From Acidimicrobiales bacterium (GTDB lineage Bacteria > Actinomycetota > Acidimicrobiia > Acidimicrobiales > SHLQ01), in assembly GCA_020628865.1 (NCBI GenBank), contig JAHDEJ010000008.1, forward strand, positions 62,001-126,000: a stretch of 64,000 nt of DNA. Direction: 5' to 3'. The notes below the pieces were generated by a model that was not told the origin of the DNA, searched no databases, and worked only from the letters and a program-made list of their open reading frames with translations. A program made the position numbers and the translations under genes. The stretch's first letter is position 1. Every line of letters starts with the position of its first letter. This document shows positions 52,414 through 60,828 of this stretch, in pieces.

Positions 52414-53589
52414 TCACAGGCTGCCTAGCGCTTCGCGGCGGTGGCGGGCTCGGTGGCATGGGGCGCAGCGGGGCTCGAGTTCGGTGGTGACGGTGTGATG
52501 CGTTTGCTCGTACGGAGGATTGTGGTCGAGTTCGAGCAGGTCTGTGCTCCCGCAATCGACACACTCATGCTTGTGGGCTTCGAGAACGACACGTTTTTGG
52601 CGTGTCGTGGGGTGGCGCCGCCGGTTTGACGCGTCGATCGGCTTGCCCTCGATGTCGTGCAGCAACAGTCGGACAAAGGACTGGTCGAGACGCTTGCACA
52701 CGGCGCTATCGGTGACAGGTGTGCCGTCGTCGAACGTGGTGCCGTCGCCACGCACATGTACGACGACCTCGGTGGTCAGGTCGATGTTCTTGCCCAGGAA
52801 CAACAGGACAAACGCATCCGCACGTTGTTGCGCAAGGCTCGGCATGTGCGAAGCATCATCATCGCCTGACTGCCACTGCTGCCTCAGCTGGCGAATCTGC
52901 TCCCCCATCGTTGGACCTGCAGGTGCGTCCGCGGACGCAATTCGAACACTGGGAGTGCCGTTTTCGTTCACTGAATGTGGCTGTTCTGCGTCCGCGGACG
53001 CACCTGGTTCGTCGCTCGCCAAGTCTTCTACCGCCTCGTCGAGCGGCGTCGCGGCCACCCGCTGGATGACCGTGTTCAGTGCTTCTGCTACATGCTTGCC
53101 GATGTTGGCCGGTAGAGCCGCCCGAATGATGACCATGCCATCACCGTCGGTGAACACCGTGACACTGCGGCTCTCATGTTGACGCTCGTCGCGCTCCTCG
53201 TCGGTTTCATCTCCGGCCAGATAGCTCGCGATCGCGGTGGTAAGCCGGTTGGCGGTTCTGTCATACGCGAGTTCGAGAAGATCTGCCTCGTTCTCGCTGT
53301 CGGCCCACCGCGTGACAATTCGTGTCTTCGCATACGACAACGCGTTCGTGGCGAACGCGTCGTGCACGAGAGGGAGTTCGTCGAGTGCGTGGCCGACCCG
53401 TATCCACTCCCGTGCGGTTGAATCATGGATGTCGAGTGCCCGAGCGATCGCCACTGCCGGACTCTTGAACCCTTCGTGGAACCACTCGAGCGTGGTGTCG
53501 TAGACGGCCGATAGGCGAACGACCTTGTATTGGTTGGCATTGAGCTCAACGCCAAGAGAAGCGATCTGTTCAACAAGTGAAGGGGGCAT
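52414..53589 (-). CDS. DUF222/HNH endonuclease (13E12-repeat family)
   Basis: A 391-residue protein. The N-terminal DUF222 region has AREWIRVGHALDELPLV and YAKTRIVTRWAD. The C-terminal HNH nuclease has ECVDCGSTDLLELDHNPPYE and ELEPRCAPCHRARH, with the two C-x2-C zinc pairs and the His-Asn core altered to DHN-P. The family resembles REP13E12 elements of mycobacteria, which multiply and insert. It lies between two same-orientation copies of HxlR sequence, so it may have been involved in the local duplications. Confidence 0.85.
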   Translation of the reverse strand: MPPSLVEQIASLGVELNANQYKVVRLSAVYDTTLEWFHEGFKSPAVAIARALDIHDSTAREWIRVGHALDELPLVHDAFATNALSYAKTRIVTRWADSENEADLLELAYDRTANRLTTAIASYLAGDETDEERDERQHESRSVTVFTDGDGMVIIRAALPANIGKHVAEALNTVIQRVAATPLDEAVEDLASDEPGASADAEQPHSVNENGTPSVRIASADAPAGPTMGEQIRQLRQQWQSGDDDASHMPSLAQQRADAFVLLFLGKNIDLTTEVVVHVRGDGTTFDDGTPVTDSAVCKRLDQSFVRLLLHDIEGKPIDASNRRRHPTTRQKRVVLEAHKHECVDCGSTDLLELDHNPPYEQTHHTVTTELEPRCAPCHRARHRREALGSL

Positions 53590-53815
53590 GGGCTAGTCCT
53601 GACAATCGGCGAAGCAACCCACCAGAAGGGTGGGCCGAATCGGTTTCGTTTGTAAGGACAGCTGGAACGCCGCTTGCGCAGCTCCTGAGGACGAGCCGTC
53701 GATCCACCCACCGGCGCAGAGAACACGCCGGCAGTCCAAAAACTACTCACCGACTGTGACACCGAACTTCGCTGCTTGATCGCGACGACTGAGGAGTTCG
53801 ACGCCCAAGATCGTT

Positions 53816-54202
53816 CTAGGCGTTCGTTGGCGAGGCTGGTAGGCGAGCATCTTTGCTTGCGGTGAACGCTTGCCCGTGCTGACTCGTCCAGCTCGCAATC
53901 GTTTCGAGCACCGGGAGGAGTGTGTGTGCGGTGTCGGTGATGTCGTACTCGACCCGCGGCGGAATCTCATTGAACTGCGTTCGGGTGACCAGGCCGTCGC
54001 GTTCAAGCTCGCGGAGTTGGCGAGTCAGTGTCGTTGGGGTCACTGGGCTCATACGTTCGGCGAGCTCGTTGAAGCGGGCCTTGCCGTCGCACCCAAGGCT
54101 GTAGAGGATTCCGATCTTCCAGCGACCGCCAACCATGCGAGTGAAGGTGGCGAGCGAGTCGACGGTGATGGCGGTCGATGTGTGATCTGCCACGTCTTCC
54201 AA
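53816..54202 (-). CDS. HxlR-family regulator
   Basis: A 128-residue winged helix: MVGGRWKIGILYSLGCDGKARFNELAERMSPVTPTTLTR, wing VTRTQFNEIPPRVEYDITDTAHTL. It is divergent from the hchA/nitroreductase unit and shares with it an intergenic inverted repeat (54212-54235), so it likely controls the aldehyde/quinone-defence genes. The single Cys in LGCDGKA could be a redox sensor. A partial copy of this gene lies at 52042-52204. Confidence 0.88.
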   Translation of the reverse strand: MEDVADHTSTAITVDSLATFTRMVGGRWKIGILYSLGCDGKARFNELAERMSPVTPTTLTRQLRELERDGLVTRTQFNEIPPRVEYDITDTAHTLLPVLETIASWTSQHGQAFTASKDARLPASPTNA

Positions 54203-54211
54203 CTTTCTGCG

Positions 54212-54235
54212 TTAGTACCGTAGAAGATACTACTA
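54212..54235. promoter_or_regulatory. Probable HxlR operator
   Basis: TTAGTA (54212-54217), ten bases, then TACTACTA (54228-54235) gives an inverted repeat TAGTA/TACTA in the 56-base divergent gap. The form is like operators described for HxlR/YodB-class regulators. It would overlap promoters of both directions. Confidence 0.5.
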
Positions 54236-54258
54236 CCTCAACGATACCGTGCTGCCTC

Positions 54259-55128
54259 ATGCGCACTCCCCTTTCTCCTCAAGCCGAAGAAGATGGCACG
54301 TTTCGTCCGTCGCGGCTCGCCATGAAACTCGCCACCCAAGACCAGACCGACTACGACGGTCACGTCTATGCAAACCCGTACCAGGGCGATCAGAAGATCC
54401 TGATGATCTGCACCGAGCAGAAGGCCATGACGATGGCGAACGGCAAGAAGTTCTCCACCGGCAACCACCCGGTCGAAATGCTCGTGCCCATGTTGCATCT
54501 GCGGGCTGCTGGATTCGAAATCGACATCGCAACGCCAACCGGCGCGCCTGTCCAGATCGAGATGTGGGCGATGCCCCAAGAAGACGAAGCGGTCATGGGC
54601 ATCTACAACGATTTCAAGACGCAGTTCGACAACCCAATCGCCCTCCCCACCTTCGTCGCTGGGTCCCTGACCGAGTCGTCGCCATACTGCGCCGTCTTCT
54701 TGCCTGGTGGCCACGGCGCAATGCTGGGGCTTCCCGACGACGTGAATGTGGGCAAGATCCTCCACTGGGCGAACAACCGGGACCTCTACACGCTTGCACT
54801 CTGTCATGGACCAGGAGCGCTACTTGCTGCTGACCTCCCCGAAGCCAAAGCGGGACAACCGAACACCGGCTTCCCCTACGAGGGCTACGACATGGTGGTG
54901 TTCCCCGACTCGGTCGACAAACAGACTCCGCTCATCGGCTACCTGCCCGGGCGCATGCCGTGGTGGCTCGGCGAACGCCTCAGCGGTCTCGGCGTGAACA
55001 TCATCAACAAGAAGTCGAACGGCATGGTTCACATCGATCGCAAGCTCGTTTCCGGCGATGGACCACAAGCCGCAAACGCATTCGGCCGCCTCGCCGCCGA
55101 CTCCCTCCTCAACGAACTCCAAAAGTAA
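54259..55128 (+). CDS. hchA: Glyoxalase III / Hsp31-type protein
   Basis: A 289-residue DJ-1/PfpI-superfamily protein closely resembling E. coli HchA. Blocks recognised: GKKFSTGNHPVEMLVPMLHL, EMWAMPQEDEAVM, VFLPGGHGAMLGLP and the nucleophile elbow LALCHGPGALLAA (catalytic Cys). HchA turns methylglyoxal into lactate without glutathione and has chaperone activity. It is first in a unit with a nitroreductase, opposite an HxlR regulator. Confidence 0.9.
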   Translation: MRTPLSPQAEEDGTFRPSRLAMKLATQDQTDYDGHVYANPYQGDQKILMICTEQKAMTMANGKKFSTGNHPVEMLVPMLHLRAAGFEIDIATPTGAPVQIEMWAMPQEDEAVMGIYNDFKTQFDNPIALPTFVAGSLTESSPYCAVFLPGGHGAMLGLPDDVNVGKILHWANNRDLYTLALCHGPGALLAADLPEAKAGQPNTGFPYEGYDMVVFPDSVDKQTPLIGYLPGRMPWWLGERLSGLGVNIINKKSNGMVHIDRKLVSGDGPQAANAFGRLAADSLLNELQK

Positions 55129-55139
55129 GGGCCACTCAC

Positions 55140-55781
55140 ATGACAACCACTTCGCTTACCGAACGTATGAACTGGCGCTACGCGGCCAAGGCAATGGATC
55201 CGGCATCGCCTGCGCCACAGGACAAGGTCGACGCGATCATCGAAGCCGTTCGCATGGCGCCGACATCGAGCGGCACCCAGCCGTTCGAGCTCTTCGTCGT
55301 GACCAACGCCGATGTTCGCGTCCAGATCCGTCAGGCGGCCCATGACCAGTCGCCAATCACCGACGGCTCTCACGTGCTCGTCTTCGCCGCATGGGATGAC
55401 TACACCGCCGAGCGCATCGACGAAGTTGTGCAGCTCAACAAGGACGCCCGCGGCGACCTCCCCGCAATCGATGCCTACTACGACAACTTGAAGTCGAACT
55501 ACGTCGGACGTGACGCGGAGGTCAACTACGCCCATGCTGCCCGCCAGGCCTACATCGCACTGGGATTCGCCCTGCTCGCCGCCGCCGAACACGGCGTCGA
55601 CAGCACTCCAATGGAGGGCTTCGACCCGGACAAGGTCGACGAGATCCTCGGCCTACGCGACAAAGGTCTGCGCTCGGTCGTGTTGCTGCCACTTGGCGAA
55701 CGCAACGCAGAGGCCGACTGGCTCCTGCCATTGCCAAAGGTGCGCAAGTCGCTCGACACCCTCGTCACGACAATCGACTAG
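55140..55781 (+). CDS. NAD(P)H nitroreductase (NfsB-like)
   Basis: A 213-residue flavin nitroreductase: SLTERMNWRYAAKAMDP, RMAPTSSGTQPFELFVV (FMN phosphate contacts) and ARQAYIALGFALLAAAEHGVDS. It lies 11 bases after hchA and ends flush against the convergent CooC-like gene. Likely substrates are quinones or nitro compounds, consistent with an electrophile-stress unit. Confidence 0.88.
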   Translation: MTTTSLTERMNWRYAAKAMDPASPAPQDKVDAIIEAVRMAPTSSGTQPFELFVVTNADVRVQIRQAAHDQSPITDGSHVLVFAAWDDYTAERIDEVVQLNKDARGDLPAIDAYYDNLKSNYVGRDAEVNYAHAARQAYIALGFALLAAAEHGVDSTPMEGFDPDKVDEILGLRDKGLRSVVLLPLGERNAEADWLLPLPKVRKSLDTLVTTID

Positions 55782-56543
55782 TCAGGAAACCGAAACAGCC
55801 TCGAGCCCCAGCGAGTCGACCAACTTCTCGACCGCATCCCACACGTCGGGGGCGATCGATCGGTCGAGGGGTTCGCCGCGACGGTCGGCGGCGACGATGT
55901 CGGCGGTTGAGGGGATGACGACGTCGAGCGGGACGTCGTGGTGCTGGCACAGTTCCTCGATCGCCTGGCGGGCGTCGCCGGAATCGACCTTGTTGCCGAC
56001 GCCGATCCAGCGCTCGATGCCGAGCTCCTTCGCCAGACCGATCGTTCGTTGCGCGGTGATGACCGCCTTGCGGCTCGGCTCCATCATCAAGATGAGCACG
56101 TCGGCGTTGGCCAGGGTGCCACCGGCACGGCTCAAGTGTTCGATGCCTGCTTCCATGTCGATGATCGTGTCGTCGGTTTCGGACTGCAGCGCCTGACCGA
56201 GCAGGCTCTTCACGCTGGCGTGGCCCCCGCACGTGCAGCCGGCGCCGGCTTCGTCGACACGCAGTGCCGACATGAGCGCCACACCCTCTGGGGTGGCGAC
56301 GGAAAAGTCTTCCATGAGCTCGGCCACCGTCATGTCGCCCCGCTGGCCCACAACCATGGACCGTGGAATCGGTGCGAGCGTTTCGGTTGCCTCGGGGCTC
56401 AGCCCCAGCGACAGCCCAAGGTTGGGATTCGAATCGGTGTCGACGGCCAGCACCCGACGCCCACGGCTGACGAGCACACGAGCCAGAAGCGACGACGTCG
56501 TCGTCTTGCCGACCCCGCCCTTGCCAACGATCCCGATCTTCAT
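55782..56543 (-). CDS. CooC-family ATPase (second copy)
   Basis: A 253-residue MinD/CooC-type ATPase: GKGGVGKTT (residues 8-16), DTDSNPNLGLSLGL, C-x-C at Cys 103 and Cys 105 (AGCTCGGHASVKSLL), IIDMEAGIEHLSRAG and GNKVDSGDA. It differs from the copy at 45502 (about the same length, different middle) and is the parent of the decayed copies near 51.6-52.4 kb. It lies 95 bases downstream of hypF on the same strand? In fact hypF ends at 56639, so this gene follows hypF and may share its transcript. Confidence 0.87.
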   Translation of the reverse strand: MKIGIVGKGGVGKTTTSSLLARVLVSRGRRVLAVDTDSNPNLGLSLGLSPEATETLAPIPRSMVVGQRGDMTVAELMEDFSVATPEGVALMSALRVDEAGAGCTCGGHASVKSLLGQALQSETDDTIIDMEAGIEHLSRAGGTLANADVLILMMEPSRKAVITAQRTIGLAKELGIERWIGVGNKVDSGDARQAIEELCQHHDVPLDVVIPSTADIVAADRRGEPLDRSIAPDVWDAVEKLVDSLGLEAVSVS

Positions 56544-56638
56544 GCGTGCCTCCGTCTCCTCGATCCAAGGTACTTCTTGGAGTCCGTGATCCCCCAGTCA
56601 TGTCACGGCTCACTCCAAACGGCACCGCGGTGCCGTTT

Positions 56639-58843
56639 TCAGCCCAGGTGCGCTCGACCGATGGCTACCTGCCCGAGGGAGATGCCACCGTCATTCGGCG
56701 GGACGACGAGGTGGCGCATCACGCTGAAGTGCTCCTTGCCCAACAACGGAACGAGAAGCTCCACGAGGTGCCGGTTCTGGAACACTCCCCCGCTGAGCGC
56801 AACCGTGGCGAGTCCCGTGGATTCCCGAATCCGAATGCACGTGTCGACGGCCATGCCGGCGAGTCCCCGATGAAACCGGTGCGCGACAAGCGAAGCATCG
56901 ACACCAGCGTCGAGATCGGCAACGATTGCCCCGATCACCTCTCCGGCATCGGTACCCGACCAGACGTAGCCATCAGCTGTCCGATCGGCGTCTGTGGCCA
57001 GGCCTTCGAGCGCGATCGCAGCCTCACCTTCGTAGGTGATGTGCTTGGCCAACCCGCACAGTGCGGCGACGGCGTCGAAAAGCCGCCCCATCGACGACGT
57101 CTGCAGCGTTGCCGGGTCGGCGCAAAGAGACGCCACCGCGTCGATGCGTTCTTCGTCGAGGATGTTCCTCACGAGCGAGGGGACCTCGCCGAACGTCGCC
57201 ATGCAATGGGCAACCGCCATGCGCCACGGCTCACGGATGGCCTTCGCTCCCCCGGGTAGCGCCACCGGTTGCAGGAAGGCCGCACGTTCATACCCGTGCG
57301 CGTCTCCCGCGAGGAACTCGCCGCCCCACGCCGTGCCGTCCTCGCCCCACCCGAAGCCGTCGAAGATGACGCCGATCGCCGGGCCTTCGTGGCCGTTCTC
57401 CACCAGACACGACACGAGGTGCGCATGGTGGTGCTGTACACCGAGGGTGGGCGCGATGTCCTGCCCGACCGCGAACTTCGTCGAGAGGTATTCCGGATGC
57501 AGGTCGTGCACCATCAACGCCACGTCCGCCTCGGCGAAGGCAATCTGATCGGCGATCGTCTCCTCGAACGCCCTTAGCGTCTGGGGGCTTTCGAGATCGC
57601 CCAGATGCAGCGACAGCGATGCCCGATCGTCGACGGCCAGACACGTCGTGCTCTTGAGCTCAGCGCCAACACCGAGCACGGTCGGTCCCGCTTGCAGCAG
57701 CGGCACCGAGCGGGGTGCGTACCCACGGGCTCGTCGAAGGAGTTGAAAATCGCCGGCAACGACCTGACCCACCGAGTCGTCGGCGCGGCGTTCGATTCGA
57801 CGATCGTGCGCCAGCACCAGGTCGGCGATGCCATCGAATGCGGTTGCGGCACGGTCGTCGTCGACGACGATCGGCTCGTTCGACCGGTTTCCGCTCGTGC
57901 AGACCAGCGGCACCGCGGTGCCGCTCGCCAGGAGGGCGTGCAGGTTCGAGGCGGGCAGCATGACACCGAGGCGGCGGGTTCCCGGAGCGACCTCCTCGGC
58001 CACCGCGTTCGACGGTCGGGCCTGCGCCAACACGATCGGCGCCTCGGCCGACTCGAGCGCCTCCCGCTCCACCGCATCCAGAACCACCAGGTCCTCGGCC
58101 ATCGCCACCGAGTCGACAAGAAGGGCGAACGGTTTCGACTCGCGATGCTTGCGGTCGCGCAGCCGTTGCACCGACTCCGGCCGGTCGGCCCGGCAGAGAA
58201 GTTGGTACCCGCCCAGGCCCTTCACGGCGACGATGGCGCCGTCCACGAGCGCGGCGACGGCCTCGTCGATGGTGGGGCCGGTCAGCTGCGGGCCGCACCG
58301 GGGGCACGACGTGGCCTGCGCATGGAAGCGACGGTCCGTCGGATCCTCGTATTCCGCCCGGCATTCGGCACACAGCTCGAACGCCGCCATCGTCGTGTTG
58401 GCCCGGTCGTAGGGAAGGTCGCTGACGACGCTGTAGCGAGGACCACAGGTCGTGCAACAGATGAAGGGGAATCCGTAGCGGCGATCGCCCGGGTCGTGCG
58501 CCTCATCCAGGCATTGACGGCACGTGGCGACATCCGGCGGAATCGCCATCGAACGCTGCTGTTCGAGTTGGCGGCTCGGCACAATCCGAAACCCCTCCAC
58601 GCCCCGGGGCGATGAGGCGACCACGGTCACCCGATGCACATCGGCCAGCTCCGGCGCTTCGGTCCGAACCCGCCGGACGAACGCGTCGCACTCGTCGGTC
58701 CCGCCCTCCACCACGCACACCACTCGGGCACCAGCGTTCGTGACCTCGCCGGCCAGACCCAGCGATGACGCCAACCCGAACACGAACGGGCGGAACCCCA
58801 CGCCCTGCACGGTTCCGGTGATCTCCACCGTCAGGCGCGTCAT
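56639..58843 (-). CDS. hypF: Carbamoyltransferase HypF
   Basis: A 734-residue HypF. In order: acylphosphatase domain (ITGTVQGVGFRPFVFGLA), two Zn-finger blocks (CRQCLDEAHD, CCTTCGPRY, CAECRAEY, CPRCGPQL), YrdC-like domain (KGLGGYQLLCRA, KPFALLV), Kae1-like domain (GVQHHHAHLVSCL, FDGFGWGEDGTAWGGEF, ALSGGVFQN). It makes the carbamoyl group used by HypE. The ATG at 58843 is used; GTG 58852 is possible. It is separated from the hyp operon by 7 kb of other genes. Confidence 0.94.
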   Translation of the reverse strand: MTRLTVEITGTVQGVGFRPFVFGLASSLGLAGEVTNAGARVVCVVEGGTDECDAFVRRVRTEAPELADVHRVTVVASSPRGVEGFRIVPSRQLEQQRSMAIPPDVATCRQCLDEAHDPGDRRYGFPFICCTTCGPRYSVVSDLPYDRANTTMAAFELCAECRAEYEDPTDRRFHAQATSCPRCGPQLTGPTIDEAVAALVDGAIVAVKGLGGYQLLCRADRPESVQRLRDRKHRESKPFALLVDSVAMAEDLVVLDAVEREALESAEAPIVLAQARPSNAVAEEVAPGTRRLGVMLPASNLHALLASGTAVPLVCTSGNRSNEPIVVDDDRAATAFDGIADLVLAHDRRIERRADDSVGQVVAGDFQLLRRARGYAPRSVPLLQAGPTVLGVGAELKSTTCLAVDDRASLSLHLGDLESPQTLRAFEETIADQIAFAEADVALMVHDLHPEYLSTKFAVGQDIAPTLGVQHHHAHLVSCLVENGHEGPAIGVIFDGFGWGEDGTAWGGEFLAGDAHGYERAAFLQPVALPGGAKAIREPWRMAVAHCMATFGEVPSLVRNILDEERIDAVASLCADPATLQTSSMGRLFDAVAALCGLAKHITYEGEAAIALEGLATDADRTADGYVWSGTDAGEVIGAIVADLDAGVDASLVAHRFHRGLAGMAVDTCIRIRESTGLATVALSGGVFQNRHLVELLVPLLGKEHFSVMRHLVVPPNDGGISLGQVAIGRAHLG

Positions 58844-58923
58844 CTCGCTCACGACTGCAAGTGTGCACCCCATGCCCCACCCAGGCCAGCTCCGACCTCC
58901 ATCGGATTGCATCTCCCCGTCCC

Positions 58924-59307
58924 ATGACCGATCGTGTTCACGTGAGAAAACTGGTCTTCTTCTGCAGCGCCGACCCCCGCGAAGACACCGGCGCGTTCTT
59001 CCGGGCCTATCACTTTGCGAACGTCGCCTCGAAGAGCGGACTCGACGCAGAAGTCCGCCTCGCCGGCTCCGCCGTGGACGTGACCGACACCGACACGCTC
59101 CCCGCCACCGAAGCCGGCGACCTGATCCGCGAGAAGATCCGCGAATCGATCGACGCCCCCTTCGACGTCTCCCTTTGACCGTTCTCCAGCGAGGCCCGTG
59201 GGGTCTCCGCCGACGACGCCGCAAAGATCGGCGGTTACTTCCGCCAGCTCGGCGACATCTTCAAGGAGACCGCTGCCGGCGAAACCGAATTCATCTACGT
59301 CGGATAG
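58924..59307 (+). CDS. DsrE-like protein, putative selenoprotein (TGA-encoded Sec85)
   Basis: Read through the in-frame TGA at 59176-59178, this is a 127-residue DsrE/TusD-type protein (KLVFFCSADPRED-TGAFFRAYHFANVA; then SL-U-PFSSEARGV; C-terminal KIGGYFRQLGDIFKE). The TGA falls exactly where the family has its persulfide-carrying Cys (Cys, seven residues before a conserved Arg-Gly; here U85 and R92-G93). Downstream codons keep family-like sequence to a proper TAG at 59305. A 7-bp hairpin with GU apex follows at SECIS distance. Without readthrough the protein would end at residue 84. Confidence 0.78.
59191..59207 (+). promoter_or_regulatory. Putative bacterial SECIS hairpin for the DsrE-like gene
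   Basis: GAGGCCC (59191-59197), loop GTG, then GGGTCTC (59201-59207): seven pairs including one G-U. Counting the U of UGA (59176) as 1, the apical G and U are at 23 and 24, the same positions as in the E. coli fdhF SECIS. It lies inside the coding sequence, as bacterial SECIS elements do. Confidence 0.72.
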
Positions 59308-59317
59308 TGAGCCCCGG

Positions 59318-60079
59318 GTGATCAGAATTGCGTTCGCGGGCAAAGGCGGCTCCGGCAAGTCCTCGGTCTCCGGCACGTTCGCCCGCCTGCTCGCCCGACG
59401 AGACCGACCCGTGCTCGCCGTCGACTCCGACCCGCTCCCCGGCATGGCCTACTCGCTCGGCATCCCGGTGGACGACCATCCGACCCCAGACGATGTCGTC
59501 GTGGAAGGCCCTGAGGGCGGCCCGAAGTGGGTGCTGCGTCCGGGCCTCGACGCCGCCGGGTTCATCGACCAGTACGCGGCCGCCGGCCCAGACGACGTGC
59601 GCTACCTGCAGTTCGGCAACAGCTGGGGACACTGGTCCACGCTGCAGCGGGGCCAGCACGCATGGAGTCAGGTCGTTCGAGAGATGGACCCGAACGCCTG
59701 GAACGTCGTCGGCGATCTTCCCGGCGGAACGAGACAGGCAATGTTCGGCTGGGCCAAGTACGCCGATGTCCTCGCCCTCGTCGTCGAACCCACGGCCAAG
59801 TCGATCCAGGTGGCGCGCCGCCTGCGCAACATCACGAAAGCCGAGTGGTCGCCGGAGCACGTCGTCGTCGTCGCCAACCGAATCGACCATCCCGACGACG
59901 TGCAACGAATTCACGACGCGTTGGAACGCCCGATCATCGGCGCGATCCCCGACGACGCCGCCGTCACCGCAGCCGACAAGCGGGCGGCCGCTCCGCTCGA
60001 CGACGGCTCCGGCCCCTTCGTCGACGCCGTCGAGCAACTGGTCGACACGGTCGAATCGTCCTACGATGCGGTCAGCTGA
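59318..60079 (+). CDS. CooC/MinD-type ATPase without the C-x-C motif
   Basis: A 253-residue P-loop ATPase: VIRIAFAGKGGSGKSS, VDSDPLPGMAYSLG, GDLPGGTRQAMFGWAKYAD, and VVANRID near the end. It belongs to the CooC/nitrogenase-like (NifH-like) group, but the region that holds C-x-C in its relatives instead reads QFGNSWGHWSTLQRG, with no Cys. It starts at GTG 59318, 10 bases after the DsrE-like stop. It may pair with the Sec-containing ATPase downstream as a heterodimer. Confidence 0.8.
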   Translation: MIRIAFAGKGGSGKSSVSGTFARLLARRDRPVLAVDSDPLPGMAYSLGIPVDDHPTPDDVVVEGPEGGPKWVLRPGLDAAGFIDQYAAAGPDDVRYLQFGNSWGHWSTLQRGQHAWSQVVREMDPNAWNVVGDLPGGTRQAMFGWAKYADVLALVVEPTAKSIQVARRLRNITKAEWSPEHVVVVANRIDHPDDVQRIHDALERPIIGAIPDDAAVTAADKRAAAPLDDGSGPFVDAVEQLVDTVESSYDAVS

Positions 60080-60099
60080 ACGCCGACCGACGGGATCAC

Positions 60100-60828
60100 A
60101 TGAGAGTCGCAGTTGTTGGAAAGGGAGGATCGGGCAAGACGTCCGTGAGCGGCGTGCTCGCTCGAAGCCTCGCCCGGCACGGCCACCACGTGATCGGCTT
60201 GGACTGCGACACGAACCCCAACCTCGGCCTCTCGCTCGGTGTCGGCGACCTCGAAACCGAACGGCTGCTCTCGCTCCGCGACCAGATCGACGAGGGCGAG
60301 CAGAAGCACGCCCACACGTGGGCCGACATCCTCGACGCCTACGGCACCGATGCGCCGGACGGCGTCCGCCTCACCGTCGTCAACCGAATCGACAATCCCG
60401 AACCGGATTGACCTTGATGCGGCCTGTCCGCTGAGCAGTTGCTCAGCTCCGTTCCCCACACCGACACGATCATCGTCGCCGACCTCGAAGCCGGCATCGG
60501 CACACTCACCCGCCTCCCCGAGCAGGCGGTGGAACACACACTCGTCATCGTCGAGCCCACACCACGGTCGATCGACGTGGGCCTGCGGGCCGTTCAGGTC
60601 GCCACCGATCGCGGGCAGGGTTCCGTGACCGTCGTGGCGAACAAGGTCGCCAACGACGAAGACGATGCGCGGGTTCGATCCACATTCGCCGACCACACCG
60701 TCGTAGCCGTCCCCGCAGACCGGGTCGTCGTACGCGCCGACCGAGAGGGCGCATCGCCGCTGGACTTCGGCGCCGAGTCACCCGCCGTCATCGCCATCGG
60801 CGAGCTCGCCCAACTCCTCACGCAGTAG
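60100..60828 (+). CDS. CooC-family ATPase, putative selenoprotein with U-x-U-C motif
   Basis: A 242-residue CooC-type ATPase read through two in-frame TGAs (60409-60411 and 60415-60417). P-loop GKGGSGKTS, DCDTNPNLGLSLG, then NRIDNPEPD-U104-P-U106-C107-GLSAEQLL, and a full Walker-B/C-terminal half (VADLEAGIGTLTRL, VVANKVANDEDDA) in the same frame to the TAG. U104 and U106 sit at the positions of the C-x-C metal motif in two paralogues here (Cys 103/105 at 55782-56543, Cys 107/109 at 45502-46278). A 7-bp hairpin with AGTT loop follows. Confidence 0.8.
60430..60447 (+). promoter_or_regulatory. Putative bacterial SECIS hairpin for the CooC-like gene
   Basis: GCTGAGC (60430-60436), loop AGTT, GCTCAGC (60441-60447): a perfect seven-pair stem. 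Counting the U of the second UGA (60415) as 1, the apical G and U are at 24 and 25, close to 23/24 of the E. coli fdhF SECIS; from the first UGA they are at 30 and 31. A single element may serve both UGAs. Confidence 0.72.

Noticed and set aside
53618-53634. Hairpin CCCACC/GGTGGG as a terminator
   Set aside because: Six-pair stem with no T-run on either strand and lies before, not after, the flanking genes.
59176-59178. Simple nonsense mutation or sequencing error in the DsrE-like gene
   Set aside because: Possible, but the TGA matches the functional Cys exactly, the frame stays coding to a clean stop, and a SECIS-like hairpin is correctly placed. A second gene 0.9 kb away has the same pattern twice.
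60439-60828. Separate gene for the second half of the Sec-containing ATPase
   Set aside because: The P-loop half and this half make one complete ATPase in one frame; a new start would drop the conserved Cys region.
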